A DNA stretch of 60,505 nucleotides from Syntrophus sp. (in: bacteria) (GTDB lineage: Bacteria; Desulfobacterota; Syntrophorhabdia; Syntrophorhabdales; Syntrophorhabdaceae): the NCBI GenBank assembly GCA_013824645.1, contig PNOF01000008.1, positions 1-60,505 of the forward strand, read 5' to 3'. Of the stretch, positions 26,263 to 33,980 are shown piece after piece. Each line of letters opens with the position of its first letter. Positions within the stretch are counted from its first letter, which is position 1. The translations under genes and the position numbers were made by a program. The notes below the pieces were generated by a model. That model made no database searches. It was not told the origin of the DNA and saw only the letters and a program-made list of their open reading frames with translations.

Positions 26263-28632
26263 TCACTGAAAGACTAATGTGATCGTCGCTGTTGTCCCGC
26301 TGGTATCAGCTACTGCAGGGAAGAGCAGCTTTTTGAAGGCATCCATGACGCACTGCGTAACGGTGATGTTTTTCACAGTATCGGAAGTCGTTTTGATGAT
26401 CTTAATCGTTCCGTCGGGATTGATGGTGAGGGCAAGTACCAGCTTACCTCCTGAAGCTATTCCCGTATAGCATGTTTCAATTTTTTCCATGTTCTTCTCA
26501 ATGATGCCGCGAAGGGTCTCTTTGGATAACCCGCCCGTTGCGGTTATTTCTCCGATGGTGACTGCAGTTGTTTTTTTCTTTTCGGCTACCCAGCCGCCAA
26601 CCACCCCACTCGACTCTGTTTTCGCCTTCAGGGCTGTATCATACTGCAGGTTACCCTGTCGGTACATTGTGGGTGATGGCGCTGCCAGGGCCATCGTCAT
26701 ACCGCTCGCTTGACCGATGGCATAATCGGAGACATCCTGTGGCAGAGGCAGAGGCTGATTCACTGTATCCGTTTTACCGTCCTTGTTACGGATTTCATTG
26801 TCGATGGCGACGAAGGAAGTGTATGCGGTAAGGAGATTATAGGTGAGCCCCAGTTGTGTTACTTCCTTTACACGTTTGTCATCGGAGCGCAGCTTATTAT
26901 AATCGGAAAGGATCGTGATTCTCTGTCGGGCCCAGAGGTATTTAAGGGACGCATTGGTCTTCTGGGGCTGTGTTGTGGAAACATTAACCGTCTCGGCATA
27001 TTTGCCATCGCCTGAGATGCCGGTGAGGGTTATCGTTCCCTGTGGTTTGCCACGCCATTTTCCAAAAACAATAACAGGCCGTTCCGCAAGCACATCGGGG
27101 ATGGAAATGGGCTCCACGTCGTAGGTGCTAAGACCGTTGAATTTTACCTTTACATTTGTTAAGACCGGTGACTGGATCATTTTCCGGAAGCGCTCTGCCT
27201 GAGCAGGGGCTTCGTCCGGTTTTGTGATGACAAAGGGTTCACCCATGCCGACATGGGCCATGCCTTCAATAATGTGACGGTTCACACTGGAGCCGATGCC
27301 GAAGGCAAACACGTTGGCATCGGCTAAATGACTACGGATAAAGTCAAAAGCCTCTTCTTCGACTGACACATAACCGTCTGTTGCGATGATGACGCTCCGG
27401 GAAAATCCTTCGGCCCGTTTCAGCGAGAGAGCGCGCTTCAACGCGGGCAGAAGCTCCGTGCCGCCGCCGCCTTTCTGACGGTCAATGACATTCATTGCCT
27501 TATCAATATTTTCAGTGTTGGCAGGGAGCGACTCTTCGGACATGAGCGATGATCCGCCGGAGAAAAGGAGGACATTGAATTTATCTGAAGGACGAAGACT
27601 TCCAATGAGATTCCTCAAAAGTTTCTTGGAAATTTCAAGGGGGAAACCATACATGGAACCCGAGACATCAACGATGAAGATGTATTCACGGCCCGGTATC
27701 CGGGCGTTGGTGATCTTTTTCGGAGGTTGCATCATGAGGAGAAAGAAGTTCTCTTTTTCTCCCTCGAAAAGCAGAAGTCCAGACTGTATTATATCGCCTG
27801 CAAGCCTGTAGTGGAGGATATAATCGCGATTCCCGCCGCCTGCATCAGATTTATCGAGAGTCACCCTTGCTGTGGAAGGACTCATGTAGGTGGCATTTAC
27901 TTTATGTGATGTGGAAGCAAGTTCCTTGATGGGCATGCCGGCTGCAAGGTTGACGGTAATGTCAAAGGAATAGGTCGGTTTCTCGTTCTGACGGAGATAG
28001 GGGTTTTTTACCCATTTTTCCGATGCGGAGGCAGTGGCTTCCTTCGAGTTGGAATAACGGGGGCCAACAACAGTGGGATAGGAGAATTCATAAACTTGGT
28101 CAGCGGGGAGGAGCAGTTCCGTGTATTTCAGTTCCACCTTGATTTCATCATTGGGCATAATGTTTGCAACATTCATCTGGAAGACATTGGGTCTCTGCTG
28201 TTCCAGGAGTGACGCGCTCTTTCCCTGGGCCCGTGCCTGCTCGTATTCCTTGCGAGCTTCATCACGCTTTTTAATCTTTGCCTCGATAACCCGCTTTCCG
28301 ATTACCATCTTCATGCCGTAGACAGCGGCCCGTGTCGATGCAGGAAAGATATAGATGGCCTCGATGGCTTTCTTTCCCTCATTTTTATAGACCTGTGTCA
28401 CCACAACGTCGGCGATGACCCCGGAGATATTCACGGCAGCAGAAGTTGCCTTCAACGGGAGCTGGTCAATGGCCGGGTCGTCACTTTTGACGAAAAAATA
28501 GGGAGAAAGGGTCTTGTCGGCCGATTCATCGGATATTTTCGGTTCGGTATGGGCCGGTGCCTGTAAACCTGGAACTATGAGAACGGAAAATATCATTGCA
28601 AATAGTGCCAGAAATTTTGTAACGCGCTTCAT
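26263..28632 (-). CDS. VIT and von Willebrand A domain protein with AgmX-like C-terminus
   Basis: A 789-residue exported protein with a signal peptide at 1-28 (FLALFAMIFSVLIVPG). A VIT domain occupies about 40-175 (VYKNEGKKAIEAIYIFPA). A vWA domain follows from about 305 with a complete MIDAS (DVSGSMYG and ATDGYV). The last ~90 residues resemble the AgmX/PglI or TonB-like C-terminal domain (ETCYTGI, LTINPDGTI, FKKLLFPA). The frame is open to 28743, but AGGAGG six bases before ATG 28632 and the signal peptide fix the start. An ECF-type promoter lies at 28674-28702. The family has roles in adhesion or envelope assembly; its exact role here is unknown. Confidence 0.88.
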   Translation of the reverse strand: MKRVTKFLALFAMIFSVLIVPGLQAPAHTEPKISDESADKTLSPYFFVKSDDPAIDQLPLKATSAAVNISGVIADVVVTQVYKNEGKKAIEAIYIFPASTRAAVYGMKMVIGKRVIEAKIKKRDEARKEYEQARAQGKSASLLEQQRPNVFQMNVANIMPNDEIKVELKYTELLLPADQVYEFSYPTVVGPRYSNSKEATASASEKWVKNPYLRQNEKPTYSFDITVNLAAGMPIKELASTSHKVNATYMSPSTARVTLDKSDAGGGNRDYILHYRLAGDIIQSGLLLFEGEKENFFLLMMQPPKKITNARIPGREYIFIVDVSGSMYGFPLEISKKLLRNLIGSLRPSDKFNVLLFSGGSSLMSEESLPANTENIDKAMNVIDRQKGGGGTELLPALKRALSLKRAEGFSRSVIIATDGYVSVEEEAFDFIRSHLADANVFAFGIGSSVNRHIIEGMAHVGMGEPFVITKPDEAPAQAERFRKMIQSPVLTNVKVKFNGLSTYDVEPISIPDVLAERPVIVFGKWRGKPQGTITLTGISGDGKYAETVNVSTTQPQKTNASLKYLWARQRITILSDYNKLRSDDKRVKEVTQLGLTYNLLTAYTSFVAIDNEIRNKDGKTDTVNQPLPLPQDVSDYAIGQASGMTMALAAPSPTMYRQGNLQYDTALKAKTESSGVVGGWVAEKKKTTAVTIGEITATGGLSKETLRGIIEKNMEKIETCYTGIASGGKLVLALTINPDGTIKIIKTTSDTVKNITVTQCVMDAFKKLLFPAVADTSGTTATITLVFQ

Positions 28633-28673
28633 AAATAACCTCCTCTGGGTCCTTGAATTTTTCATTCTCATAA

Positions 28674-28702
28674 TGAGACAGAAGATGTCCCGGAAAAGTT
28701 CC
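28674..28702 (-). promoter_or_regulatory. ECF-sigma-type promoter of the VIT/vWA gene
   Basis: On the minus strand GGAACTT (28696-28702), 16-base spacer, GTCTCA (28674-28679). It matches the sigma-E-type consensus GGAACTT-N16-GTCTAA in all but one position and would start transcription about 35 bases before ATG 28632. Confidence 0.7.
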
Positions 28703-28749
28703 CGGTTTCTTGAAAATATGAATGAAGATGATTTAGAGCTCATCCATAA

Positions 28750-28890
28750 TTAACTCGCAACGGCCTCTCTGAATGTTCCTGCCTTTTCCTGGGTAAAGCC
28801 AAGGTTGTAGTAGGGAGTAGGCCAGGTGGGCGCAAGTTCTATGGTTTTCTGCGATTCCTTTATCGTGTCTTCAAGCTCAGCCGGTGACTT
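28750..28890 (-). pseudogene. Fragment of a TPR-protein paralogue
   Basis: Translated on the minus strand this gives SPAELEDTIKESQKTIELAP, then TWPTPYYNLGFTQEKAGTFR and EAVAS before a stop. It is nearly the same as residues about 52-95 of the exported TPR protein at 33981-34763 (SSAELEDAIKEFQEASRLAP, TWPDPYYNLGLTQEKAGK). There is no start, signal peptide or C-terminal domain. It is a relic of a third member of that family. Confidence 0.75.
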
Positions 28891-28914
28891 CCCCCCCTCC
28901 GGTTCACAGAGAGA

Positions 28915-28948
28915 AAGGCCGCCCATTTAGCAAGCTCAGGGCGGCCTT
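28915..28948 (-). terminator. Terminator-like hairpin after the knottin-like gene
   Basis: A perfect 10-base stem AAGGCCGCCC/GGGCGGCCTT with a 14-base loop starts four bases after the stop at 28952 and is followed on the minus strand by TTCTCTCT. Confidence 0.65.
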
Positions 28949-28951
28949 CAT

Positions 28952-29365
28952 TTATTTACAGTATGTATTAGGAAATTTCCCCTTGCATTCATAAGGCGAA
29001 CAGCAAGGCGTGCCGTTTAAAACACATGTCAGGCCCTTCTCGATGCAGTTGGAAGCCAGAACGATGTTATTTTCTCCGGCCACAGAATCACCGGTTGCCG
29101 ATAAATAACCTTTTGTGCAATCTGTGGTATTATCGCTCTTCTTGTTTTTGGCTTCACATCTTTTGTTGCAGCCACTAACTCCATTAAGACAGTTATTGAC
29201 ACACTTGGTCCCTTCTGCACTATCCACCTTCGTTGTTTGTCTGCAAATATTTAGACATGTTTGGAAAGGGCCATTACAATCACTCTCACAATCAGCTAAA
29301 GCAACACCCGACAATAATGCTAAAACAATCAATACCCCTAACAATACTGATCCAATCTTTTTCAT
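28952..29365 (-). CDS. Exported cysteine-rich protein with knottin-like C-terminus
   Basis: A 137-residue protein with a clear signal peptide (residues 1-24, cleaved near LA-DCE) and 14 cysteines in the mature part. Two repeats of exactly C-x3-C-x6-C-x3-C (from CESDC and CVNNC) resemble helical-hairpin cysteine pairs. The C-terminal 31 residues hold C-x6-C-x6-CC-x4-C-x8-C (CIEKGLTC ... PCCSPYECKG ... YC), the framework of inhibitor-cystine-knot miniproteins. Function unknown; inhibitor, toxin or stable surface peptide are all possible. It lies in a block of secreted small proteins, with a Kunitz-type protein 2.4 kb away. A ribosome site (GGAGAG) precedes the start. Confidence 0.75.
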   Translation of the reverse strand: MKKIGSVLLGVLIVLALLSGVALADCESDCNGPFQTCLNICRQTTKVDSAEGTKCVNNCLNGVSGCNKRCEAKNKKSDNTTDCTKGYLSATGDSVAGENNIVLASNCIEKGLTCVLNGTPCCSPYECKGKFPNTYCK

Positions 29366-29449
29366 TGCTCCTCTCCTTTTCTGTTAAGATGTGTTTCTGT
29401 TTGTTGATCTAAAAGCTTTTCTTTGTTCCCAGACCATACAAGAGGCTGC

Positions 29450-30046
29450 TCAATATTCCTTTTTTTTCAGTTTTTCGCCAAGGCTGTCAGCCCAATAATG
29501 GATAGTGACTACATATTGGTCCCCTGTATTATCGGCAAACCAAGTCACTCCGAAATCGACCCGTATGCTATATTTTTCAAAAGTTCTGCTATCAACGAGA
29601 TCCCACCAAGCACCCTCTTGTGGATGCTCTTTACCATCGTTGGTCTTCAATTTATCAGATCTGCGGTCCGTGGGCGGACCATATTTTTTACTAAGCTCGT
29701 CGACTACCTGTCTGTATGTCGATTGTGGCGCCAGAGGATAGTCAGAACGTGCACAGTGATTAGCCGACGCAGAATAGAAAGAATTGGCAAGCAAACTAAA
29801 ATGAAGTTCGCAGGGAGTCTGGGCAAAAGCCCCTTTGAATACCAAGTTGCCGGGTGTGGCGCCCGTGAGTTGCCGGTAGCCCCGTTCGTTCATGGTTTTA
29901 ACAATTTGCTCTGTGCTGGCTCCCCAGGGCACCCCTATGAATCCGTCCGGCACCGCTCCTGCCTGGGCTATGCCGGAAAACATAACAACGGACAATACTA
30001 ACAGGACAAAAACAATGACCAGATAAAACGCTTTCATCTTTTTCAT
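29450..30046 (-). CDS. Exported protein of a paralogous VPDGF-WGAS family, unknown function
   Basis: A 198-residue protein with a signal peptide (about 1-29, ending AQA-GAVPDG). The mature N-terminus VPDGFIGVPWGASTEQIVKT is shared with the protein at 34931-35524 (VPDGFAGLPWGASRAEVKKA), so the two are paralogues that have diverged strongly further on. A later LSKKYGPPTDRR segment matches LIRKYGNPIYRY in the other. This pattern (short PWG motif, then a chain-like K-Y-G-x-P) is common in uncharacterised exported proteins of Proteobacteria. No function is known. Good AGGAAGAG ribosome site. Confidence 0.75.
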   Translation of the reverse strand: MKKMKAFYLVIVFVLLVLSVVMFSGIAQAGAVPDGFIGVPWGASTEQIVKTMNERGYRQLTGATPGNLVFKGAFAQTPCELHFSLLANSFYSASANHCARSDYPLAPQSTYRQVVDELSKKYGPPTDRRSDKLKTNDGKEHPQEGAWWDLVDSRTFEKYSIRVDFGVTWFADNTGDQYVVTIHYWADSLGEKLKKKEY

Positions 30047-30070
30047 AATCTCTTCCTTTTCTTTTAATAT

Positions 30071-30154
30071 TTACTTACCACAGCGGAAACAACCCCTGAT
30101 AGCCAAGACACTTTCATTGCATAATAAAACTTCATCTTGTTTATTGGTTTTCAT
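30071..30154 (-). CDS. Possible 27-residue cysteine-containing microprotein or gene remnant
   Basis: ATG 30154 follows directly after the stop of the gene at 30155-30433 and opens 27 codons ending GCFRCGK before TAA. This tail closely matches the tail GCVRCGK of the decayed cysteine-rich gene at 35622-35818, so the segment is either a small translated peptide coupled to the upstream gene or the 3' relic of a cysteine-rich paralogue. There is no own ribosome site. Confidence 0.35.
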   Translation of the reverse strand: MKTNKQDEVLLCNESVLAIRGCFRCGK

Positions 30155-30433
30155 TTATTTGCCCTTAGGACTACTCGTGGATGTATTTACTTCATAGGAA
30201 GTGCTAGATTTGTTTACCTCATAACTGTTAACAGGCGTTGGTTTCGGTACTTCCGGGACCTTGACGTCCTCAATCTTTTTACCTGCTGCGTTCTCAAGTT
30301 GTAAGAGGGCGGGCCCTTTTTCTTTAACCGGTTTTGTTTTGGTAGTGTCCGCTGCATAGGAAATACTAACCATGAAGACTAAAACAAGGAGCGCTACCAG
30401 TACCAGAGATTTCATACCTAATACCTTTGTCAT
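30155..30433 (-). CDS. Small exported protein with C-terminal tandem repeat, unknown function
   Basis: A 92-residue protein with a signal peptide (about 1-28, ending SYA-ADT). The mature part is short, proline/lysine-rich, and ends in two near-identical pieces NSYEVNKSSTSYEVNTST, suggesting a disordered tail. The frame opens at 30454, but GGGAGGAAAAG places the start at ATG 30433. An ECF-type promoter is present at 30472-30500. It is downstream of the radical SAM gene but has its own promoter. No family is recognised. Confidence 0.7.
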   Translation of the reverse strand: MTKVLGMKSLVLVALLVLVFMVSISYAADTTKTKPVKEKGPALLQLENAAGKKIEDVKVPEVPKPTPVNSYEVNKSSTSYEVNTSTSSPKGK

Positions 30434-30471
30434 CTTTTCCTCCCTAATTCTCATTTATTTGACTACAGCTA

Positions 30472-30500
30472 TAGGACAATCAGTTTATAATAAAAGTTCC
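30472..30500 (-). promoter_or_regulatory. ECF-sigma-type promoter of the small exported protein gene
   Basis: GGAACTT (30494-30500), 16-base spacer, GTCCTA (30472-30477) on the minus strand. The -35 is perfect and the -10 keeps GTC and the final A. Expected leader about 32 bases. Confidence 0.6.
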
Positions 30501-30578
30501 CGAGCTGCAGGCGATATTTGCCGGGGTCAGACTTTGAACATCATATTTAACCATCGTAGCCGCATCCTTTATTACGTT

Positions 30579-31736
30579 TCATTGCCCCCTGTAGCCCATA
30601 AACATATCAGACAATCTTTTCTGCCGGTGTTTCGCGGTGATCGCATTGAGTCTTCTCTTCAGCCCCAGCCTTATCCTGGTCAGAGGGTCTTTCAGTTCTT
30701 CGCTGAAAAGCTTTTTTTCGATGGCATAAAAGCAGTAAGGGTCATTGTGCAGTCGCCCTGTTTTCATCAAAGACATCTCATTGCAGCCACCCTTACACTT
30801 TTTGAGATGTATGCAATTCCTGCAGTTTTCTCCTGTGTCTGAAACATCGAATGCTCTCGAATAGGAAAATGCCGTGTCACTGTTCCATATATCATATACA
30901 CTCATGGACCTTACATTACCTTCTATCGCAATATCTGTCATTGACAGGCAGCCTTTTATATTCCCGTTGCTCTGTATCCCCAGGACCGAAATGCCCGCAT
31001 GACATCCGGTCCACTCAGGGGCAAGGGATATATTATTCAGCATCATTGAATTGAAGCCGAGGTCATCCGCTCCAATGACAGGCATTTGTTTGACAGGATA
31101 TTTTTTTCTCGTGGAAGCGATAAACATCCCCACAGAATAGAAATCCTCTTCATCAAGAAGGAGTTCTTTCGGAAATCTCCTGCCTTCAGATCCTGCAATC
31201 TGTATCTGCCACGCGACATTCCTGCCCAGCAGCAGGTCTCTTATTGCAGGCAGTTCCATTAAATTCATCTTATGGACAGTAGTAATGACACTTACCGGCA
31301 GCCCCTCTTTGAGCGCAATATTCATAAAATCGCACGTTTTATCGAAAGCGCCTTTACGGTTGCGTATTTGATCGTGGAGTTCAGGCTTTGAGGCATCGAG
31401 ACTTACCGCAACAGTTCTCGGATTCAATGATCTGAGTTTTGAAAAAGTCTCTTGGTCATAAACAGTTCCGTTAGTTATTACAGTAAGTTCCATATCGAGA
31501 TTCCCGATCAGCGCTGCTATATGCCAGAAGTCTTTCCGTAATAAAGGCTCCCCTCCCATTAATGTAATGCCGAGACATCCGGTTTTTTTCAGGTCATGGC
31601 AGAGTTTTTCGGCTTCAGAAGTCGTCAGCTCATCGCCTCTTTTCCTGCCGGCGCTTGATCCGCAATGTATGCAGTTAAGATTGCAGTCAAGGGTAAATTC
31701 CCAAACAACGTTTACTAAATTGTATTTATTTTGCAT
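30579..31736 (-). CDS. Radical SAM/SPASM enzyme coupled to a Kunitz-type protein
   Basis: A 385-residue enzyme. The radical SAM cluster motif is CNLNCIHC near residue 18, followed by MGGEPLLRKDF. The C-terminal SPASM region has GC..GI...GNIKGCLSM, EGNVRSMSVYDIW, then CRNCIHLKKCKGGCNE, enough cysteines for auxiliary 4Fe-4S clusters. Such proteins often modify peptides (cyclophane, thioether or epimer formation) but some act on proteins or cofactors. Its ATG overlaps the end of the Kunitz gene (ATGCAAAATAA, 11 bases), which strongly links the two. No peptidase or transporter is next to it. That the Kunitz protein is its substrate is inference. Confidence 0.88.
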   Translation of the reverse strand: MQNKYNLVNVVWEFTLDCNLNCIHCGSSAGRKRGDELTTSEAEKLCHDLKKTGCLGITLMGGEPLLRKDFWHIAALIGNLDMELTVITNGTVYDQETFSKLRSLNPRTVAVSLDASKPELHDQIRNRKGAFDKTCDFMNIALKEGLPVSVITTVHKMNLMELPAIRDLLLGRNVAWQIQIAGSEGRRFPKELLLDEEDFYSVGMFIASTRKKYPVKQMPVIGADDLGFNSMMLNNISLAPEWTGCHAGISVLGIQSNGNIKGCLSMTDIAIEGNVRSMSVYDIWNSDTAFSYSRAFDVSDTGENCRNCIHLKKCKGGCNEMSLMKTGRLHNDPYCFYAIEKKLFSEELKDPLTRIRLGLKRRLNAITAKHRQKRLSDMFMGYRGQ

Positions 31737-32154
31737 TCCTGAAATCTCTAATGCTTACACCGCCATACTTTGAAACGGGGTATGTGGGCCTCTCAGTGTT
31801 TTGACCAATGCATGCCATAGTGCACTCCTCTTGAGTATCAAATGGCACCACACCGTCACAACCGCCATAGATGAATGTCTTGCATGTGTTTGTTCCGGCA
31901 TCAAAATAGTATTTGTCAAAAATAGCTTTGCATGAGCCGCTTTCAGGCTTTAGTCCGCATCTTTCCGACAACGGGTTTGCCTTGCCTTTTTCGGGCTGGG
32001 GATTTACCTCGGCCGCATTGGAGTTGCTCCATCCGGCAGCAAATACCGAAAGGGCCAGGGCTAAAAGACCTGAGAGCCCAATCTTTGTAAACTTCTGTGC
32101 ATCCTCTTTTGTGAGGTTTGTTTTTTCTCCCAGCTTTGCTATTTTTTTATTCAT
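31726..32154 (-). CDS. Exported Kunitz/BPTI-type protein
   Basis: A 142-residue protein. Residues 1-48 form a long-headed signal or leader (MNKKIAKLGEKTNLTKEDAQ, then hydrophobic GLSGLLALALSVFAAG, cleavage near NAA-EV). The Kunitz domain follows with six cysteines at spacings +9, +16, +8, +12 and +4; bovine trypsin inhibitor has +9, +16, +8, +13 and +4. Typical YYFDAGTNTC, FIYGGC and TQEECTMAC are present. The residue after the second cysteine (inhibitor P1) is Lys, predicting trypsin-like targets. A 24-residue tail ends KYGGVSIRDFRNAK. Kunitz domains are rare in bacteria. It is translationally coupled to the radical SAM gene. Strong AAAGGAGG ribosome site. Confidence 0.85.
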   Translation of the reverse strand: MNKKIAKLGEKTNLTKEDAQKFTKIGLSGLLALALSVFAAGWSNSNAAEVNPQPEKGKANPLSERCGLKPESGSCKAIFDKYYFDAGTNTCKTFIYGGCDGVVPFDTQEECTMACIGQNTERPTYPVSKYGGVSIRDFRNAK

Positions 32155-32250
32155 CCCATCCTCCTTTATCCGTTATGACAACTATTACTTCGTGCATTCC
32201 AAACGCTGACATACATAAACCTTCTATTTTTTTATAAATATCTTAAGTTA

Positions 32251-33210
32251 TTAAGGTCCAACCTCTTCTTTTACGTTTCCCGTTTGATCACTAAAGTATG
32301 TTTTATCACATCCTGGATGTTTTGCTGATATTAATAAACTATTTACAGTACCTTGAACATGGACTAAAACCTTATCGGACTTTTGAAAACCATGGTCTTT
32401 TAAATCATCAACGTTATTAATCTCTCCCTTGGGGTGATCCAAAAAGTAAGCCTGAGATGCTGTATAGGCATTTTGTGACTCCGATTTAGCTGAAATACAG
32501 TACCCCCTGGTCTTCATTGCGTTGAACTGTGGAATTGCAATAGCCGCAAGAATGCCAACAACTGCTATCAACAATATTGGCGCTACAATTACGACAGCGT
32601 TATTTACACCGCCCTGATGAGCAATGTTTACTGCTCTTTGTATGTCAGAGGAAGAGGGGGCCAGCTTAATTTGAAGAAGCTTTTTCTTGGTATGTTTATA
32701 ATAGATATAGTTACCTGTAATGCCAAAAAATATCATAAGAGGAAAGGTAACCAGGGGTATAATCGAAAGAACGAAAACAAGCAATGCCCAAAGGTAAAGC
32801 TTTCTATATAGCATCCAGAAGAAAGGCACAAAAAATGCCGGCCAATGCCATGTTGCCGAAAAACTATCAGTTCCATCTATGTTAAATTTCTTAAATTTTG
32901 TTAAATATTTATCCGCATTTCCCCCAATAAAACTTGTATAGTCTTGCTCCGTTATTGCTGAAGACACAGGGGCGCCTTGTATGTCACTCTGAACATTTGG
33001 TAATTTCTCCCCACAATTCCGGCAAAAGGAACTGCCTTCCGCTATTTCTTTGCCACACTTTGTGCAATAAGACATAATTACCTCCTTGAGTTGTTTTAAA
33101 CGACGTTTTGACCGTGAGTTAGAGATAAATATGATGAGTATAATAATTCCAAGAGGAATCCCCAACACTACCGTCATTACTATTAATTCCGGCAACCCAA
33201 TTCCAAACAT
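32251..33210 (-). CDS. Zinc-ribbon membrane protein with internal pilin-like segment
   Basis: The frame runs from ATG 33210 (319 residues), but a very strong AAGGAGGT sits before an internal ATG at 33075 whose product (274 residues) begins MSYCTKCGKEI, the usual start of zinc-ribbon proteins. The 45 upstream codons encode MFGIGLPELIVM plus a helix, like the N-terminus of small TatA-like proteins. After the ribbon (CTKC...CRNC) come three hydrophobic segments around a WPAFFVPFFWMLYRK motif of DUF2628-like proteins, then AILAAIAIPQF-type sequence (VVGILAAIAIPQFNAMKTRG), the helix of type IV pilins, and a periplasmic tail with one C...C pair. Possibly two products from one frame. Function unknown. 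Confidence 0.7.
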   Translation of the reverse strand: MFGIGLPELIVMTVVLGIPLGIIILIIFISNSRSKRRLKQLKEVIMSYCTKCGKEIAEGSSFCRNCGEKLPNVQSDIQGAPVSSAITEQDYTSFIGGNADKYLTKFKKFNIDGTDSFSATWHWPAFFVPFFWMLYRKLYLWALLVFVLSIIPLVTFPLMIFFGITGNYIYYKHTKKKLLQIKLAPSSSDIQRAVNIAHQGGVNNAVVIVAPILLIAVVGILAAIAIPQFNAMKTRGYCISAKSESQNAYTASQAYFLDHPKGEINNVDDLKDHGFQKSDKVLVHVQGTVNSLLISAKHPGCDKTYFSDQTGNVKEEVGP

Positions 33211-33254
33211 ATTCCCCCCTCGGCATCATTATAAATCAGATAGCGGCATCCCGG

Positions 33255-33914
33255 TCATTTTTTTTGAAGGTTTTTAGTCAGCCAACCGAAAGGGATGTCA
33301 ATATTAAAATAAATAATAGTTTTTTCGGCGGTCTTTTTATTCTCAACATCCATCTTGTCGTAATTATGGCCATTTGTAACAAATGAACTATTCCTAATCG
33401 ATTTAAGTCCGTTTGCATTCAGAAGAAAATATTCTTCCCGGACAGATATAACGACAATAGCCTTCTCAGTGGTAGTCCCGTCGCCCGAGGCATATAACGA
33501 ACCGACAAGCCCTTTTAATACAGAGTTGTGAAAGGCGGATTTTTCTAAATTCCCCATCTCTCTGTACGCAATTCTGCATAACATATGGGCATCCAGGTCA
33601 ACATAATTCTTCTCCAGTACAGATTCGGCCTGTCTGACGGCTTCCGCGTAATTATTTTTGTTAAGGGCATCGAATGCCGTATCTTTTGCACTATCGTCAG
33701 CGCCGTATGGTTTATAATCCGGAGTCTTTGTGTAAGAAAGCCTCAGTGCCTGAAAATCGACGTTTATGTCATTATTCTTTATTTTTTTTACAAGGCCGTA
33801 ATAATCAGTATTGTTGACATCCGTGGCAGTCTGGTTCGGGCCAGCCATAACGGCAGTCGCCCCCATCATGGTAATAATGGCGACAATACACAACGTTCTT
33901 AATGCTGTTTTCAT
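33255..33914 (-). CDS. Exported DUF4919 domain protein
   Basis: A 219-residue protein with a signal peptide (1-24, ending VMA-GPN). The mature part DYYGLVKKIKNNDINVDFQA, ALRLSYTKTPDYKPYG is typical of DUF4919, followed by a TPR-like pair of helices (NNYAEAVRQAESVLEKNYVD). Function of the family is unknown. The frame opens at 33941, but AAGGAGGAG precedes ATG 33914. A perfect ECF promoter lies at 33934-33963, which gives a leader of only about 13 bases. Its first 17 coding bases and ribosome site are nearly copied in the chimeric relic at 35818. Confidence 0.82.
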   Translation of the reverse strand: MKTALRTLCIVAIITMMGATAVMAGPNQTATDVNNTDYYGLVKKIKNNDINVDFQALRLSYTKTPDYKPYGADDSAKDTAFDALNKNNYAEAVRQAESVLEKNYVDLDAHMLCRIAYREMGNLEKSAFHNSVLKGLVGSLYASGDGTTTEKAIVVISVREEYFLLNANGLKSIRNSSFVTNGHNYDKMDVENKKTAEKTIIYFNIDIPFGWLTKNLQKK

Positions 33915-33933
33915 AGTCTCCTCCTTTTTTATA

Positions 33934-33963
33934 TTAGACAAAAGGAATGCAAAAAAAAGTTCC
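33934..33963 (-). promoter_or_regulatory. ECF-sigma-type promoter of the DUF4919 gene
   Basis: GGAACTT (33957-33963), 17-base spacer, GTCTAA (33934-33939), both perfect matches to the sigma-E-type consensus. Confidence 0.78.
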
Positions 33964-33980
33964 CCGTTTATCTCTGTCGG

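Noticed and set aside
29420-29440. GGGAACAAAG upstream of the knottin-like gene as an ECF promoter
   Set aside because: -35 has two mismatches and no matching -10 at the right distance; this gene is not assigned to the regulon.
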